A stretch of 64,000 nt of DNA from Culex pipiens pallens. Its lineage: Eukaryota > Arthropoda > Insecta > Diptera > Culicidae. Under the pieces are notes generated by a model. That model did no database searches. It saw only the letters and a list, made by a program, of their open reading frames with translations, and was not told the origin of the DNA. The first letter of the stretch is position 1. Every line of letters begins with the position of its first letter. The stretch spans positions 4,850,382-4,914,381 of the forward strand of contig NC_068939.1 of assembly GCF_016801865.2 (NCBI RefSeq), read 5' to 3'. Of the stretch, positions 23,606 to 36,039 are shown one piece after another. The position numbers and the translations under genes are program-made.

Positions 23606-25449
23606 AGTAAAATTTGTCAAAATCGAGTTGTTGCGATTAAAAAATATGTATTTTTTTGAAGTGTAAGAAATAAAAAATCATAATCATTTCACTCAACTTG
23701 ATCGAGAATGGAAAATTGTTTACTTATGCATAATGGCTTATTTGGAAACAAGTCATCAATGGGCAAAGTTTCACACAAATTAAAAAATACCAGATTGAAA
23801 TTCCCGAAAAATTGCGACTGGTAAATTGAAAGATTATTAAAAAATAAGAAAGATTTTTTTTTGAAGTGATTTCAAAAAACTAATTATTGTCAAGTGAATT
23901 CTACAAGCTCGAATGGCAAAATACCCAAACATTGGTCAACTTGACTGATTACCTGATTACCATTCAAACATGTCCCAAATTGTCACAACCGAAAATTAAT
24001 TCTTGATAACCAGTCAGAGGTCATTCATCATCCGTTCGTTAGCGCTCCTCACAATCAACGGTAATTGTTTGCTTTGGAGGGTTTGTGTGTGTCTGTCTGT
24101 GTGGTCATAAAATTTAGTGGCTTGATGACTTGGTCTGACCTTCGACAGTGTTTTAGATTGAGTTGTTCGTTCACACTCTAAAAGGAAAAAAAAAAACACG
24201 AGACTCGCTTCAGGCTATCAACTTCCGCTGCGCGGCTTTGAATGTTTGTCAGAAAACTTTTCGCTCCAAAAAAATTCTCTGGTGAAATTTCTCATGAAAA
24301 GTTTCGTTCAACATTTGCTTGCTCTCTCACTCTCCTCAAGGGAAGAGTTTTTCTTGTCGCAGCCCAAAAACACACTGGCACAAAACGGCAGGCACCATCG
24401 GTAAGCGTATGGAAATTGTATGCAAATTGTGTTTCTCATCTGCACCAAGGTATCATGCGAAAGGGAGTACACAACAAACACAACATCTCTCAACAGACTG
24501 CTCCAATCATCGCTGTCTGACAGTTGCACCTTCCTCGTTCAGAGTGTGATTTGAAATTCAATTTTCTCTTCCCAACCTTGAGCTACCCAGGTCTTGGTGG
24601 GAAGTAATTTGACGTGTACTCACGTAACGGTTATCGCTGCTCTGCTTTTTCTGAAGAATTCATTGCTGCACTGTTTAATTTAAGCCCTTTTTTTGAAGGG
24701 GTCCGCTCGATTTACATCTGATTTGTGAGTCAATTTTCGAGAGGATTAACAACTTAATTAAATTCAACCTCAAGCTTCGACGCTGACCTGGAAAGTTGAC
24801 ATCTTTTCCCACACCACCCAAAAGCCGTCGATGATTGCTGCTCACTGACCCGGTTTCTTTGCGTTTAGAGTCTCGACCGCCAGTGATTTATGTGACTTTG
24901 GGAATCCCTCCGGCAGTCCCAAAATTATCATTTTTCGGTCCCTCCGCTGTAATTTGCATTCGATTGCCGGGGTTGAAATTGATCGGCGTCTCGGCCGGCG
25001 ACAGGTGACCGACTTTCGCCGGCACTCATTTGACACACGAAATTGCTATTCAGCGTGGCCGTTCCGGTACGCCGGTGTGCTTGCTGCCGGCCAAATTTGG
25101 CACGCGAAAGTGGTCTTGAGGTGGTCATGCCCCTTTGACGAACGAGGGGACAAGCTCTGTAGTTCAAGTTCAAGTTTGAAAGCGAGAATTTTGCAGTTTT
25201 TTTTGTTGTTGTTGAAAATATCAACAACTTATCAAAATTTCAATAAAAGATAATATAATAAAAAAAAATTATGGTCAGTTGATACAAAATTAACCTTCTA
25301 CAACCTAACTCCGCCTCTAGACGACGGGCTTCGATCTGAAAAATTGCCAAAAATCAATTTTTAAACCAATATTAGATCTTAAAAAAAAATTTGGGCGGTA
25401 TAGGCTTTAAAAAATTGACAAAAGTGAATACAAGAAATTACAAAAATAC
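23606..25449. other. PKN intron sequence, mostly non-repetitive, with one possible alternative exon
   Basis: The 24000-25160 segment has balanced composition and little repetition. An ATG at 24242 opens 53 codons ending in phase 0 at a good donor (CATCG/GTAAGC, GT at 24401), a possible alternative first exon for PKN, but no domain supports it. At 25290-25345 there is an inverted, diverged copy of the GCCCGTC/GCGG repeat end that also occurs near 2100. Confidence 0.3.
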
Positions 25450-26099
25450 AAAAATTCTAAAATTCTAAAATTCTAAAATTCTAAAATTCTAAAATTCTAA
25501 AATTCTAAAATTCTAAAATTCTAAAATTCTAAAATTCTAAAATTCTAAAATTCTAAAATTCTAAAATTCTAAAATTCTAAAATTCTAAAATTCTAAAATT
25601 CTAAAATTCTAAAATTCTAAAATTCTAAAATTCTAAAATTCTAAAATTCTAAAATTCTAAAATTCTAAAATTCTAAAATTCTAAAATTCTAAAATTCTAA
25701 AATTCTAAAATTCTAAAATTCTAAAATTCTAAAATTCTAAAATTCTAAAATTCTAAAATTCTAAAATTCTAAATTTCTAAAATTCTAAAATTCTAAAATT
25801 CTAAAATTCTAAAATTCTAAAATTCTAAAATTCTAAAATTCTAAAATTCTAAAATTCTAAAATTCTAAAATTCTAATATTCTAAAATTCTAAAATTCTAA
25901 AATTCTAAAATTCTAAAATTCTAAAATTCTGAAATTCTAAAATTCTAAAATTCTAAAATTGTAAGATTCTAAAATTTTAAAATTGTAAGATTCTAAAATT
26001 TTATAAATTTAAAAATTTTAAAATTTTAAAATTCTAAAATTCTAAAATTCTAAAATTCTAAAACTCTAAAAAAAATCTAAAATTCTAAAATTCTAAAAT
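25450..26099 (+). repeat. Microsatellite, 8-bp unit AAAATTCT
   Basis: The 8-bp unit AAAATTCT repeats almost perfectly from about 25450 to 25960 (about 64 units) and then degenerates to 26099 with GTAAGATT and TTTTAAAATT variants. It is the first of three adjacent AT-rich arrays with related units. It contains no gene. Confidence 0.95.
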
Positions 26100-26105
26100 T
26101 TTAAA

Positions 26106-26829
26106 ATGATAAAATTGATAAAATTGATAAAATTGATAAAATTGATAAAATTGATAAAATTGATAAAATTGATAAAATTGATAAAATTGATAAAATTGAT
26201 AAAATTGATAAAATTGATAAAATTGATAAAATTGATAAAATTGATAAAATTGATAAAATTGATAAAATTGATAAAATTGATAAAATTGATAAAATTGATA
26301 AAATTGATAAAATTGATAAAATTGATAAAATTGATAAAATTGATAAAATTGATAAAATTGATAAAATTGATAAAATTGATAAAATTGATAAAATTGATAA
26401 AATTGATAAAATTGATAAAATTGATAAAATTGATAAAATTGATAGAATTGATAAAATTGATAAAATTGATAAAATTGATAAAATTGATAAAATTGATAAA
26501 ATTGATAAAATTGATAAAATTGATAAAATTGATAAAATTGATAAAATTGATAAAATTGATAAAATTGATAAAATTGATAAAATTGATAAAATTGATAAAA
26601 TTGATAAAATTGATAAAATTGATAAAATTGATAAAATTGATAAAATTGAAAAAATTGATAAAATTGATAAAATTGATAAAATTGATAAATTTGATAAAAT
26701 TGATAAAATTGATAAAATTGATAAAATTGATAAAATTGATAAAATTGATAGAATTGATAGAATTGATAGAATTGATAGAATTGATAAAATTGATAAAATT
26801 GATAAAATTGATAAAATTGATAAAATTGC
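26106..26829 (+). repeat. Microsatellite, 9-bp unit GATAAAATT
   Basis: About 80 near-perfect copies of a 9-bp unit are present. Because the unit is a multiple of three and lacks stops in several frames, it yields long spurious frames on both strands (repeats of IKL, YQF or NFI). Variant units with GATAGAATT cluster at about 26748-26782, showing local homogenisation. It is not protein-coding. Confidence 0.95.
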
Positions 26830-27190
26830 AAAAATTTATAAAATTGATAAAATTGCAAAAAAATGCAAAAAATGCAAAAATTGCCAAAAAATGCAAAAAA
26901 TTGTTAATATTGCAAATATTACAAATATTGCAAAAATAGCAAAAATTGCAGAAATTGCTAAAAATTGCAAAAATTGCAAAAATTGCAAAAATTGCAAAAA
27001 TTGCAAAATTGCAAATATTGCAAATATTGCAAATATTTCAAAACATGTACAAAATGCAAAAAAAAAAATCTAAAGTACAAAAATTGCAAAAAATGCTATA
27101 ATTGTCAAAAATGCTCTAATTGCTAAAATTGCCTACATTGTTTAAATTGCAAAAAAGCAGAAAATGCGAAAATGCAAAATTTGAAAAAAA
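26830..27190 (+). repeat. Degenerate 9-bp repeat, AAAAATTGC family
   Basis: Units AAAAATTGC and CAAATATTG recur at nine-base spacing to about 27030, then decay into AAAATGC-rich sequence. This third array follows directly on the GATAAAATT array and looks derived from a related ancestral unit. Confidence 0.85.
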
Positions 27191-27484
27191 TTCAAAAATA
27201 ATTAAATACAGAAAAAAAAACGTATTTTCAAAAACTCAAATATTCGAAGTGAAATTTACCCGAGGCCTTCGGATAATCGAGTCTAGGCTGTACTACAAAA
27301 CAATTATTTTTTATAAATAAAAATATAAATTACAAATAGTTTTCGATTAAGCTTCTTGAGGAAATCATGACCCCTTGACGATAGAGTTCTAGTTCCATTT
27401 AAACGCAAGCATTTCACAAATCGAGAATTTGAGTCACCACATTACTAACCCTTTTTCTGTCTATTCTTCTCTCCTTCCCTCCAG

Positions 27485-27806
27485 GGCGAATACATCAAAC
27501 ACCCCGTCCTGTACGAGCTCAGCCACAAGTATGGACTCACGGATAACCTGCCCGAAAGTTTGCTCCCGAACCGGCTCGAGGAAATCAAGGAGGCGATCCG
27601 GCGCGAAATCCGGAAAGAGCTCAAAATCAAAGAGGGCGCGGAAAAGCTGCGCGAGGTGGCCACCGACCGGCGCTCGCTCTCGGACGTGGCGTCGATCGTC
27701 AAGAAGAGCAACAACAAGCTGGCCGAGCTCAAGTCCGAGCTGCACGAGCTCGAGAGTCAAATCATCCTGACGCAGGGCAACAGCGTCAGCAGCAGTAACG
27801 GCCAAG
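27485..27806 (+). CDS. Pkn: Protein kinase N, HR1a exon (partial gene)
   Basis: An acceptor CCCTCCAG/GGC at 27484/27485 and a donor CAAG/GTGAGT at 27806/27807 bound a GC-rich exon of 107 codons plus one base. It begins GEYIKHPVLYELSHKYGL and continues with RLEEIKEAIRREIRKELKI. This is the first HR1 (REM-1) repeat of PKN, an antiparallel coiled coil that binds GTP-loaded Rho and Rac. PKN is a serine/threonine kinase acting in cytoskeleton and cell-shape signalling downstream of these GTPases. The phase-0 start fits the exon at 20487-20597 and the phase-1 end fits 41934. The exon lies 295 bp after a large microsatellite block. I recognise the family strongly; the kinase domain itself is outside the window. 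Confidence 0.93.
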
Positions 27807-28374
27807 GTGAGTCCCGAAATGTCGTTGAACCCGGCGAAACCTTACAAAACATATCAGTTGGTGGTCTTTTAGAAAGAAGCGATAATCCAATCCAATTATC
27901 GCGCTAATTTCGAATCGATTCGGCGTGTGTGTTCGTTTGCACAATAAAAGTCTGTCTTTCTCTCGGTTTGGTGTTGTAATCTGTGTACAATAACCAGCGA
28001 CGCGCCGGGGGAGAGCACACGTACGCAGCAGACAAAGCACACATACTGAATTAATCATGGCTATAATAACTGGAAAATAAACAATTAATAGTGATAATGA
28101 GAGAGAGGAGCGTGTGATTGTGTGTGCTTGGTTTATTATGTTTTACCACCAAATTGATGAACATTGTTGGTGGTGGAAATCATCATATAAGCCCATAGAA
28201 AGCCAAAATATGACCACAAATCGATATTTCGATACTTTGGCTCAATCCTGAGGGCATATTCAGTTTCAGTGGACAAAATTACATGGAAAAACATGTAGTT
28301 GGACAATTTTATAGTTTTATTAGGGTGGTCCCATACACTTTTCCCTTGAAAATTAGACATTTTCAAATGAAGAT
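27807..28374. other. PKN intron start, no gene
   Basis: The sequence after the donor is unremarkable. The frame simply runs on from the exon to a stop at 27905. There are short GTGTG words and no second exon or repeat boundary before the dispersed repeat that starts near 28375. Confidence 0.4.
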
Positions 28375-28633
28375 ATCACGAGTTTAACCCTGTACTGCTC
28401 AAATGTTGTCTCAAATTTTTTTTTTTTATTTTAACATTGAAAATCGTAGCATTAGTTGCCGAGATATCGACATAACAAAATGGTAGACTGTTTGGGTGAG
28501 ACTTAGAAAACGTAAATTTTCCTGTTTTTAAACCATTGCATGGCAAAATCTCAGCAACTAAGGGTCGTATCCACAAAGTTAAAAAAGGCAAAATATAAAG
28601 AATTTTCTCAGCTTTTCAAAAATATTTGTTTTT

Positions 28634-30411
28634 TCAATTCAATTCAATTCAATTCGGTTTTATTTGTGAATAATCAAGTTACAATGAGTTCATTTAGGTA
28701 CACAACAGAGTTTTGGTGTTCCTTTCAGCTGTGTTTTACATCGTAATTCAATCGAAGAATTATTACTTATAACTATGGAATAGACAAGAGTAAGAAAAAG
28801 TTTTCAAAAAACTTACAGAAAGTGCAATGGAAAAAGGATAGATAGAGAGAAAGCTTAAAACTAGATCACAGACAAAAATAATCAATTATAGATGTGCTTG
28901 ATCATCAGCTCTCCGAAGGCCAGAAATTGCTCCGCCTTGTTACGGCAGCTCCGAAACCGCGTCATTATCTCCCCCGCGAGAGCAAAGAACTCCGGCAGGG
29001 TAAAGAGATCTTCCCCGGTGACTCCTTGCTGGGCCGCATCGCCACTACCAGCAGCGACCACGCTGGCATACGAACGCCCCCATCCAGGAGGGATCGCTGG
29101 GTTGTCCGCTGGGTTGTCCGCTGGAACCGTACGCTGTCCAGCTGCAGGAACGGTTGCGCTCGTATTCCGCTGAGAAGGGTGGGACGCTGCTGCTTTCTTC
29201 TTCTCTTGTCCTGCTCCTCCATGTAGGCCTTGCGCGCGACGCATCCGCGGTAATTGCCGGTATGGTTGCCGTCACAGTTCGCGCACTTTACGCGCGGCTT
29301 AGTTTGTTCTGCGTTTTCCCCCAAGTCCGCCTTTCGTGGCAGTGCGCACGCCTCCGAGAGGTGTGACTCACCGCACTTCACGCACCGGGGCCGGAGGTTG
29401 CAGTTCCGCGAGCCGTGGCCGAATTTCTGGCAACGGTGGCATTGCGCTACGTCCGTCGGGTTCTTGGTGTAAAACCGCCAGTTTACCCAAAAATCGTCCA
29501 ACGTCTTAGTCCGCCGCAGATCTTGGATCTTGACGGTGCCGCGGTCGAAGTACAACAGGTACAGGGTATGCGTACCCGTGACTGTTGTCTTTCGCGAGAG
29601 TACTTTTATCTCCCTTGGCTTTATTCCGGCGTTCGAGAGGTGTCGCTTCAGGTCGGCGATCGGACGGTCTTGGTAACCCTGAAGAAGACCTTAACAGGGG
29701 GCTTCTCTGGGTCGTATGTGTAGAAGTTGAAGTTGCTACGCTTCAGTTCTTCAAGCACCAGGTCGAAGCTCTTTTTATTCAGTGTGATCACTTGCACTGC
29801 CGACTTACCAATTTTCAGACAATATCCGAGGCCTTCCAGCAACTCGTCAACATCGTCCGCCAACGTGTCCAAAACAAAAATTGGAGGTGGCCTTCGTTCC
29901 GTTGGAGAATTGTTCTTTTTTGACGTTGGCACTTTTTTCCGTGCACGACCATCGTCTTCGTCGTCGTCGTCGGTAGTGCTGCTACCGTCGGTGTTGTTGT
30001 TGTTGTTTTCTTCGTCGTCGCTCAGCATCTGGAACTCGTTCCTGATGGGAATGTTGGCGGATGTTGACGTGTTGGTCGTGGCACCGGAAGTACCGGAACG
30101 GGTTCGCACTGGTGATCTTGGAACATATCCGGGATGTAGTAACTTTTTGTCGATTCCTTCTGCGCTCACTCTCCCCTGCGCGATGGCGGTCGACACGGCG
30201 TTGGTGTGTTTACCTTTTTGCACACGGCCGGTAGTCGAACTTCGCGGGTTTTTCGAGGCCGCACTCGAACTGCCACGGCCACGGCCGGCCCTTGGCATGC
30301 TGGTGGAGCAAACTCGCGGCTAATCACGGTAAACTACGGGGAAAAAAATCGAAAAAACGATGGAGCACTGAGCACTTGACTGCTGCCTGCTCTCGTGCGT
30401 ACACGGAGGTG
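28634..30411 (-). mobile_element. Gag-only Jockey-like non-LTR retroelement with 13-bp TSD
   Basis: The element lies on the minus strand between two perfect 13-bp copies of AATATTTGTTTTT (28621-28633 and 30412-30424). Its 5' leader runs from 30411 to the gag ATG at 30298. The gag region occupies 30298 to 28882. The roughly 250-bp 3'UTR has an ATAAAACC-like region and ends in a (TTGAA)n tail at about 28635-28656, typical of Jockey-group elements. No endonuclease or reverse transcriptase frame exists between gag and the tail, although both ends are intact. It is therefore a half-LINE, either an internal deletion or a gag-only family, not a 5'-truncated copy. Confidence 0.85.
28882..30298 (-). 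pseudogene. Jockey-type gag (ORF1) with two frameshifts
   Basis: The gag reading starts with an ATG at 30298 and an S/T- and acid-rich, low-complexity N-terminal region (an N run and D/E runs at about residues 95-120). It continues into a PRE_C2HC-like region and then three zinc knuckles, visible as CHRCQKFGHGSRNC, CVKCGESHLSEAC and CANCDGNHTGNYRGC. The C-terminal part (GWGRSYASVV, then a helical tail) ends at 28882. The frame is broken twice: near 29650-29665, and in an AG-rich run near 29195-29215. Gag of this class binds RNA and directs the ribonucleoprotein. This copy cannot encode it in one frame, so it is called a pseudogene. Confidence 0.85.
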
Positions 30412-30680
30412 AATATTTGTTTTTAAAGTTGGCAAAAATGAATAACTGCGACTATTTTCAAAAAAATTACCCTAAAACGGCTATAACTTGAAAACGGTGC
30501 AAAAATCAAATCAATATTTCGAGTTTTTGAAAAAAATAAGTATTGATTAAAAAATTCATCAATAGTGTTTCTTTGCAAATCAAGTTTAAGGGACAAAAAG
30601 TGAAAATTAAAATCACCAAAAAAAATTTTTACCGTGTATCATTTTTTTACTGTAGTCTTTATCCACAAAATTGGGTACTA

Positions 30681-33097
<2,417 letters not shown>

Positions 33098-33369
33098 CCC
33101 CAAGTAACCACAAGCACTAAATTGAAGTATTAATTCAGTACTAAATCAGCACTCGAATGTTTTGAAGTAGTAAATAAGCTTTGCGAATGCCTCATAGTAC
33201 CAAAACTTTGCAGCATTACAACTGGCATTAAATCACCATTTACGACCTTGAAAATGTGCTTCAAAGCATTTGATGTTTATCAACAAAGTAACCCATCGAT
33301 ACGGAAATCATTTCAGCCAGACACGCTGTTATTGACTTTGATCCTCCTCCCGTCATACCGTTCTAATAA

Positions 33370-33445
33370 GCGAGCGGGCTAAGGCGCAGTTCCCCCAGTG
33401 TGCATAAGTTTTAATTTTGCGTGAACTGGGTTCAATTCCCGCTGA
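33370..33445 (+). repeat. tRNA-like segment (box A/box B), degenerate
   Basis: The box A-like GCGAGCGGGCTAAGG (about 33370-33384) resembles the D arm of leucine or serine tRNAs. A good box B, GGTTCAATTCC, sits at 33429-33439, and a T run follows at 33454. The centre has lost tRNA folding. It is a tRNA-derived module rather than a working tRNA gene. Confidence 0.45.
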
Positions 33446-33810
33446 CTGAAGTGTTTTTTTTTTGTTTATTTTTTTTTTGTGGAAAACTGCAGCCTGTAAT
33501 TAAGCCAAATTTTTCAAAACATATGCCCATAGCACAAAGGACATTATCAAAAGTTCTCTGGTAAATTGAATGACTTTTCTTACAACACCCAAACGAAAAA
33601 TATATCTCAAAATCTGCAACAGTGGATTTGTTGCAAAAAATGTTATATTTTATTACATTTTTTGCAGCAAACCCATAGATCATTTTTGCCCGCGTGTAAA
33701 CACGTCAGCGATCTGCAGTTCTCACCAACACATAGAATGCTGGCGCGTCCCCGAGCAACACTCTAGAGAGAACATTATGTTCGCGCTCTGTCCCTCACTA
33801 TTCATCAAGC

Positions 33811-33880
33811 GGCCATGGCGCGGTGGTAGCGTGTCGGATCAGCAATCTAGAAGTTGATGGTTCAATACTCGTTCTGTTAA
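33811..33880 (+). repeat. tRNA-like segment, second module
   Basis: GGCGCGGTGGTAGCGTG (about 33817-33833) matches a D-arm/box A layout. GATGGTTCAATACTC (about 33857-33871) resembles box B with one mismatch, and a nine-base T run follows, as expected for RNA polymerase III termination. The acceptor ends do not pair well. Confidence 0.45.
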
Positions 33881-33959
33881 GATTTTTTTTTCTGCAATAC
33901 AATCAATCTGCCGTCGGTAATGTCGATAATTGTCGGTAACGGGCAAAAATGTCATACCC

Positions 33960-34310
33960 CTATATCGCAAAAAATGCATGAGGACAGTTTTCATGCAGAT
34001 TCTGATATACTTTCATGCCGCCATGTATCACAATCATGCGACCGCCGATTGGGTGAAGCAATAAGCTGCTTTCCGGAAGTCTGATACACATTGTGAAATT
34101 TTGCCAACCGTGGACCAAGCACTCCTCGGAAAAACAGTTTCCGTTAGCCGTTAGCCAGTACATGTCCCTATTAACCTCAAGCTTTCCGTAATTGATTGTA
34201 CTGCACTTACTGGCTGGCCGCAATTTGCTGAGTGACTCGTAAATAATTTCCGTCCAACGAAATGACAACGGGTTTTTGAACCAGAACCATGAACCAGAAT
34301 CTCAAAACAG
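33960..34310 (-). other. Unrecognised open frame inside the 33098-34742 element
   Basis: A minus-strand frame without stops runs from about 34310 to 33960. It reads through protein-like segments (RDMYWLTANGNCFSEE, HPIGGRMIVIHGG) with fairly even residue use, unlike the low-complexity frames elsewhere. It has no clear ATG: the nearest reported start is a TTG at 34268, and the open frame continues upstream of it. I do not recognise the family. It could be a captured host exon or a fragment of an element's protein, or chance. Confidence 0.3.
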
Positions 34311-34950
34311 CAGAAAGAAAGTCTTCATTATTGTTCGATGCATCAACCACATCGATTAAAAGTTTCAACACAAACACTCATTTCAGAATACATCAGTTGG
34401 CTGGCGCGCATCCTGGAGATCGACGAGGAAAATGCAAGAATAACATCAAAGTGTCTCACTCACACATGACACGCAACAGGAGAAAAAAAAACAAAGGAGG
34501 CCCACCACCAAGTGTGTGGAGCAGCTAGCTGTCCTTTTTTTTCCCCCAGCCTTGACGTCGATAAAGCAGTTTTTTTTGTTCGAGCTTTCGGTGAGGCATT
34601 AAATCGGCATCACTGTGCGCCACTTGAAATATTTCTCAAGGGAAAAGTGCTGATTTAATGTTTTGAAGCATTATTTGCTGGTATTAAATGCCAATATAAT
34701 GCTGATTTAATGCCGCTATTTAGTGCCTCGCGGTTACTTGGGACAACATTCAAAATTTAAAATGCATAAATAAATGTTACAATTGTTCTGTGCAATACAA
34801 TTGTTAAAAGGGTACCATAGATTTTACTATTTTTTCAAAACAAATTTCCAGCAATTTTTTTTTTTGTGGAAAATTTGCAGGGGAGGTGAAAACTTGAAAT
34901 AATATTTTCATTGGGGTTATTGCATCAATAAAATTTTACTTGCGTCAACA

Positions 34951-35886
34951 TACCGTAAAACGGGGTGACTTTGATAGCCGGGGTGACTTTGATAGGTTTG
35001 CGATTTTTCCGCAAAATGAAGAGTACAATTAAAAAACGTAAGGAATGGTTTAGAAACATACTGACCGTGGTAGAGAAGTGTTCAAAGTACCTCAAGAACT
35101 ACTTTTCATAAAATTTTGACAAGTTTAAAAAGTTAGTTAACTATAGTTAAGAAAATGTTGATGAAAGTCATTATTTTAAACTTCTCAAAGTGTCTTGATT
35201 TTCTCAATGAACATGATTTTTAATCGGAAATCGGAATGCATTTTCGGATTCTTTGGACAATTTTCCACTAGGAGAAGGTTAAAAAAGTTTGTAAATAATA
35301 AATAATATGTGTTTTTAAAACACAATTTAAAAAAAATCTCCAAATTAAAAGGCAATTTCAGTTGAACAAATTTCATGTAAAATGTGAAAACTTGTGAATC
35401 GTGCTTTGAATTCAGTATAAAATGCAATATAAATCGATAATTTTACAAACAAAACTAGTTTTTTACAAATTTCAGGCAAAATTCCGACTTTTTAACAATT
35501 TTTCCTAAAATTTATATGTATTTTGCTAAAAAGCTTATAAACTTAGTTAAATAAATATAAACATTGATTTTTTTCTTTAAAACTATATCAGCTACTTTAG
35601 TGATGGTACATTTAGCGGACAAATAAAGTTTGAACATCTAAAATATGATTTTAACATGAAAAACTATGACTATCAAAGTCACCCCGGAATTAAAACTAAG
35701 AATTTTTAACGTAATTTTTTTTCTAAACATGATTGAAAAAACTTTTTTGCCAAAATAGTGCATGGACTTTGTGTGGTCTACCCCAGTACATGTTTTAAAA
35801 ATAATAATCTTGAGAAAAACCTTACCTGTTGGAAAATATTCTAAAAACAAATTGAAATCCTATCAAAGTCACCCCGGTTTACGGTA
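34951..35886 (-). mobile_element. TA-flanked MITE, copy 2
   Basis: It starts TACCGTAAAACGGGGTGACT and ends CACCCCGGTTTACGGTA, flanked by TA. The double GGGGTGACTTTGATAG word is now at the left end, so the copy is inverted relative to 3380-4294. The two copies agree along their length (for example the CATGGTAGAGAAGTG and AAGTCCATGCACTATTTTGG regions), which supports a recent shared origin. It is non-coding. Confidence 0.85.
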
Positions 35887-36039
35887 TAACTTTACTATCC
35901 GCTACTGCCCCTGATTTGTTTCAATTGAATATTATATATTTTCTAATGCTGAATAAAATCAGTAAACATTGGCAGACGGATTACTAACTTTGACAGTATT
36001 TAAAAAAAGTAATAAAATGTTTAAATTTCCATTCAATAT

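Larger units (their letters stand above)
28375..30680 (+). repeat. Dispersed 'GCCGAAGACACCAAAT' family copy split by a retroelement
   Basis: The left part (to 28620) carries GTTTGGGTGAGACTTAG and CTCAGCAACTAAGGGTCG. The right part (from 30425) carries ATAACTGCGACTATTTTC, GGCTATAACTTGAAAACGGTG and ACCGTGTATCATTTTTTTACTGTAG. The order is continuous with the intact copy at 36040-36980. The break is filled exactly by the gag-only retroelement at 28634-30411. Confidence 0.8.
33098..34742. mobile_element. 1.6-kb TIR element containing tRNA-like modules
   Basis: CCCAAGTAACCACAAGCACTA at 33098 is mirrored by TAGTGCCTCGCGGTTACTTG plus GG ending at 34742. The termini are followed inward by related AAATTG/GATTTAATG-rich arms (33120-33280 and 34590-34735). 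Between the arms lie two tRNA-like segments (33370-33445 and 33811-33880), each followed by a T run, and a stretch at 33960-34540 of non-AT-rich sequence with an open frame. A target duplication is not obvious. It is a non-autonomous composite, and no transposase was found. Confidence 0.7.

Noticed and set aside
26085..26939. Long open frames (257-277 codons) of IKL, YQF or NFI repeats on both strands
   Set aside because: They are produced by the 9-bp microsatellite, which has no stops in several frames. They are open in multiple frames on both strands at once and have no flanking gene structure.
27807..27907. Continuation of the PKN frame to a stop at 27905 as a truncated protein
   Set aside because: The consensus donor GTGAGT at 27807 and the exact phase match with 41934 make splicing the better explanation, though intron retention cannot be excluded.
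29727..30323. 198-codon plus-strand frame
   Set aside because: Antisense shadow of the retroelement gag, rich in S, F, V and L from complementing its acidic and N-rich region.
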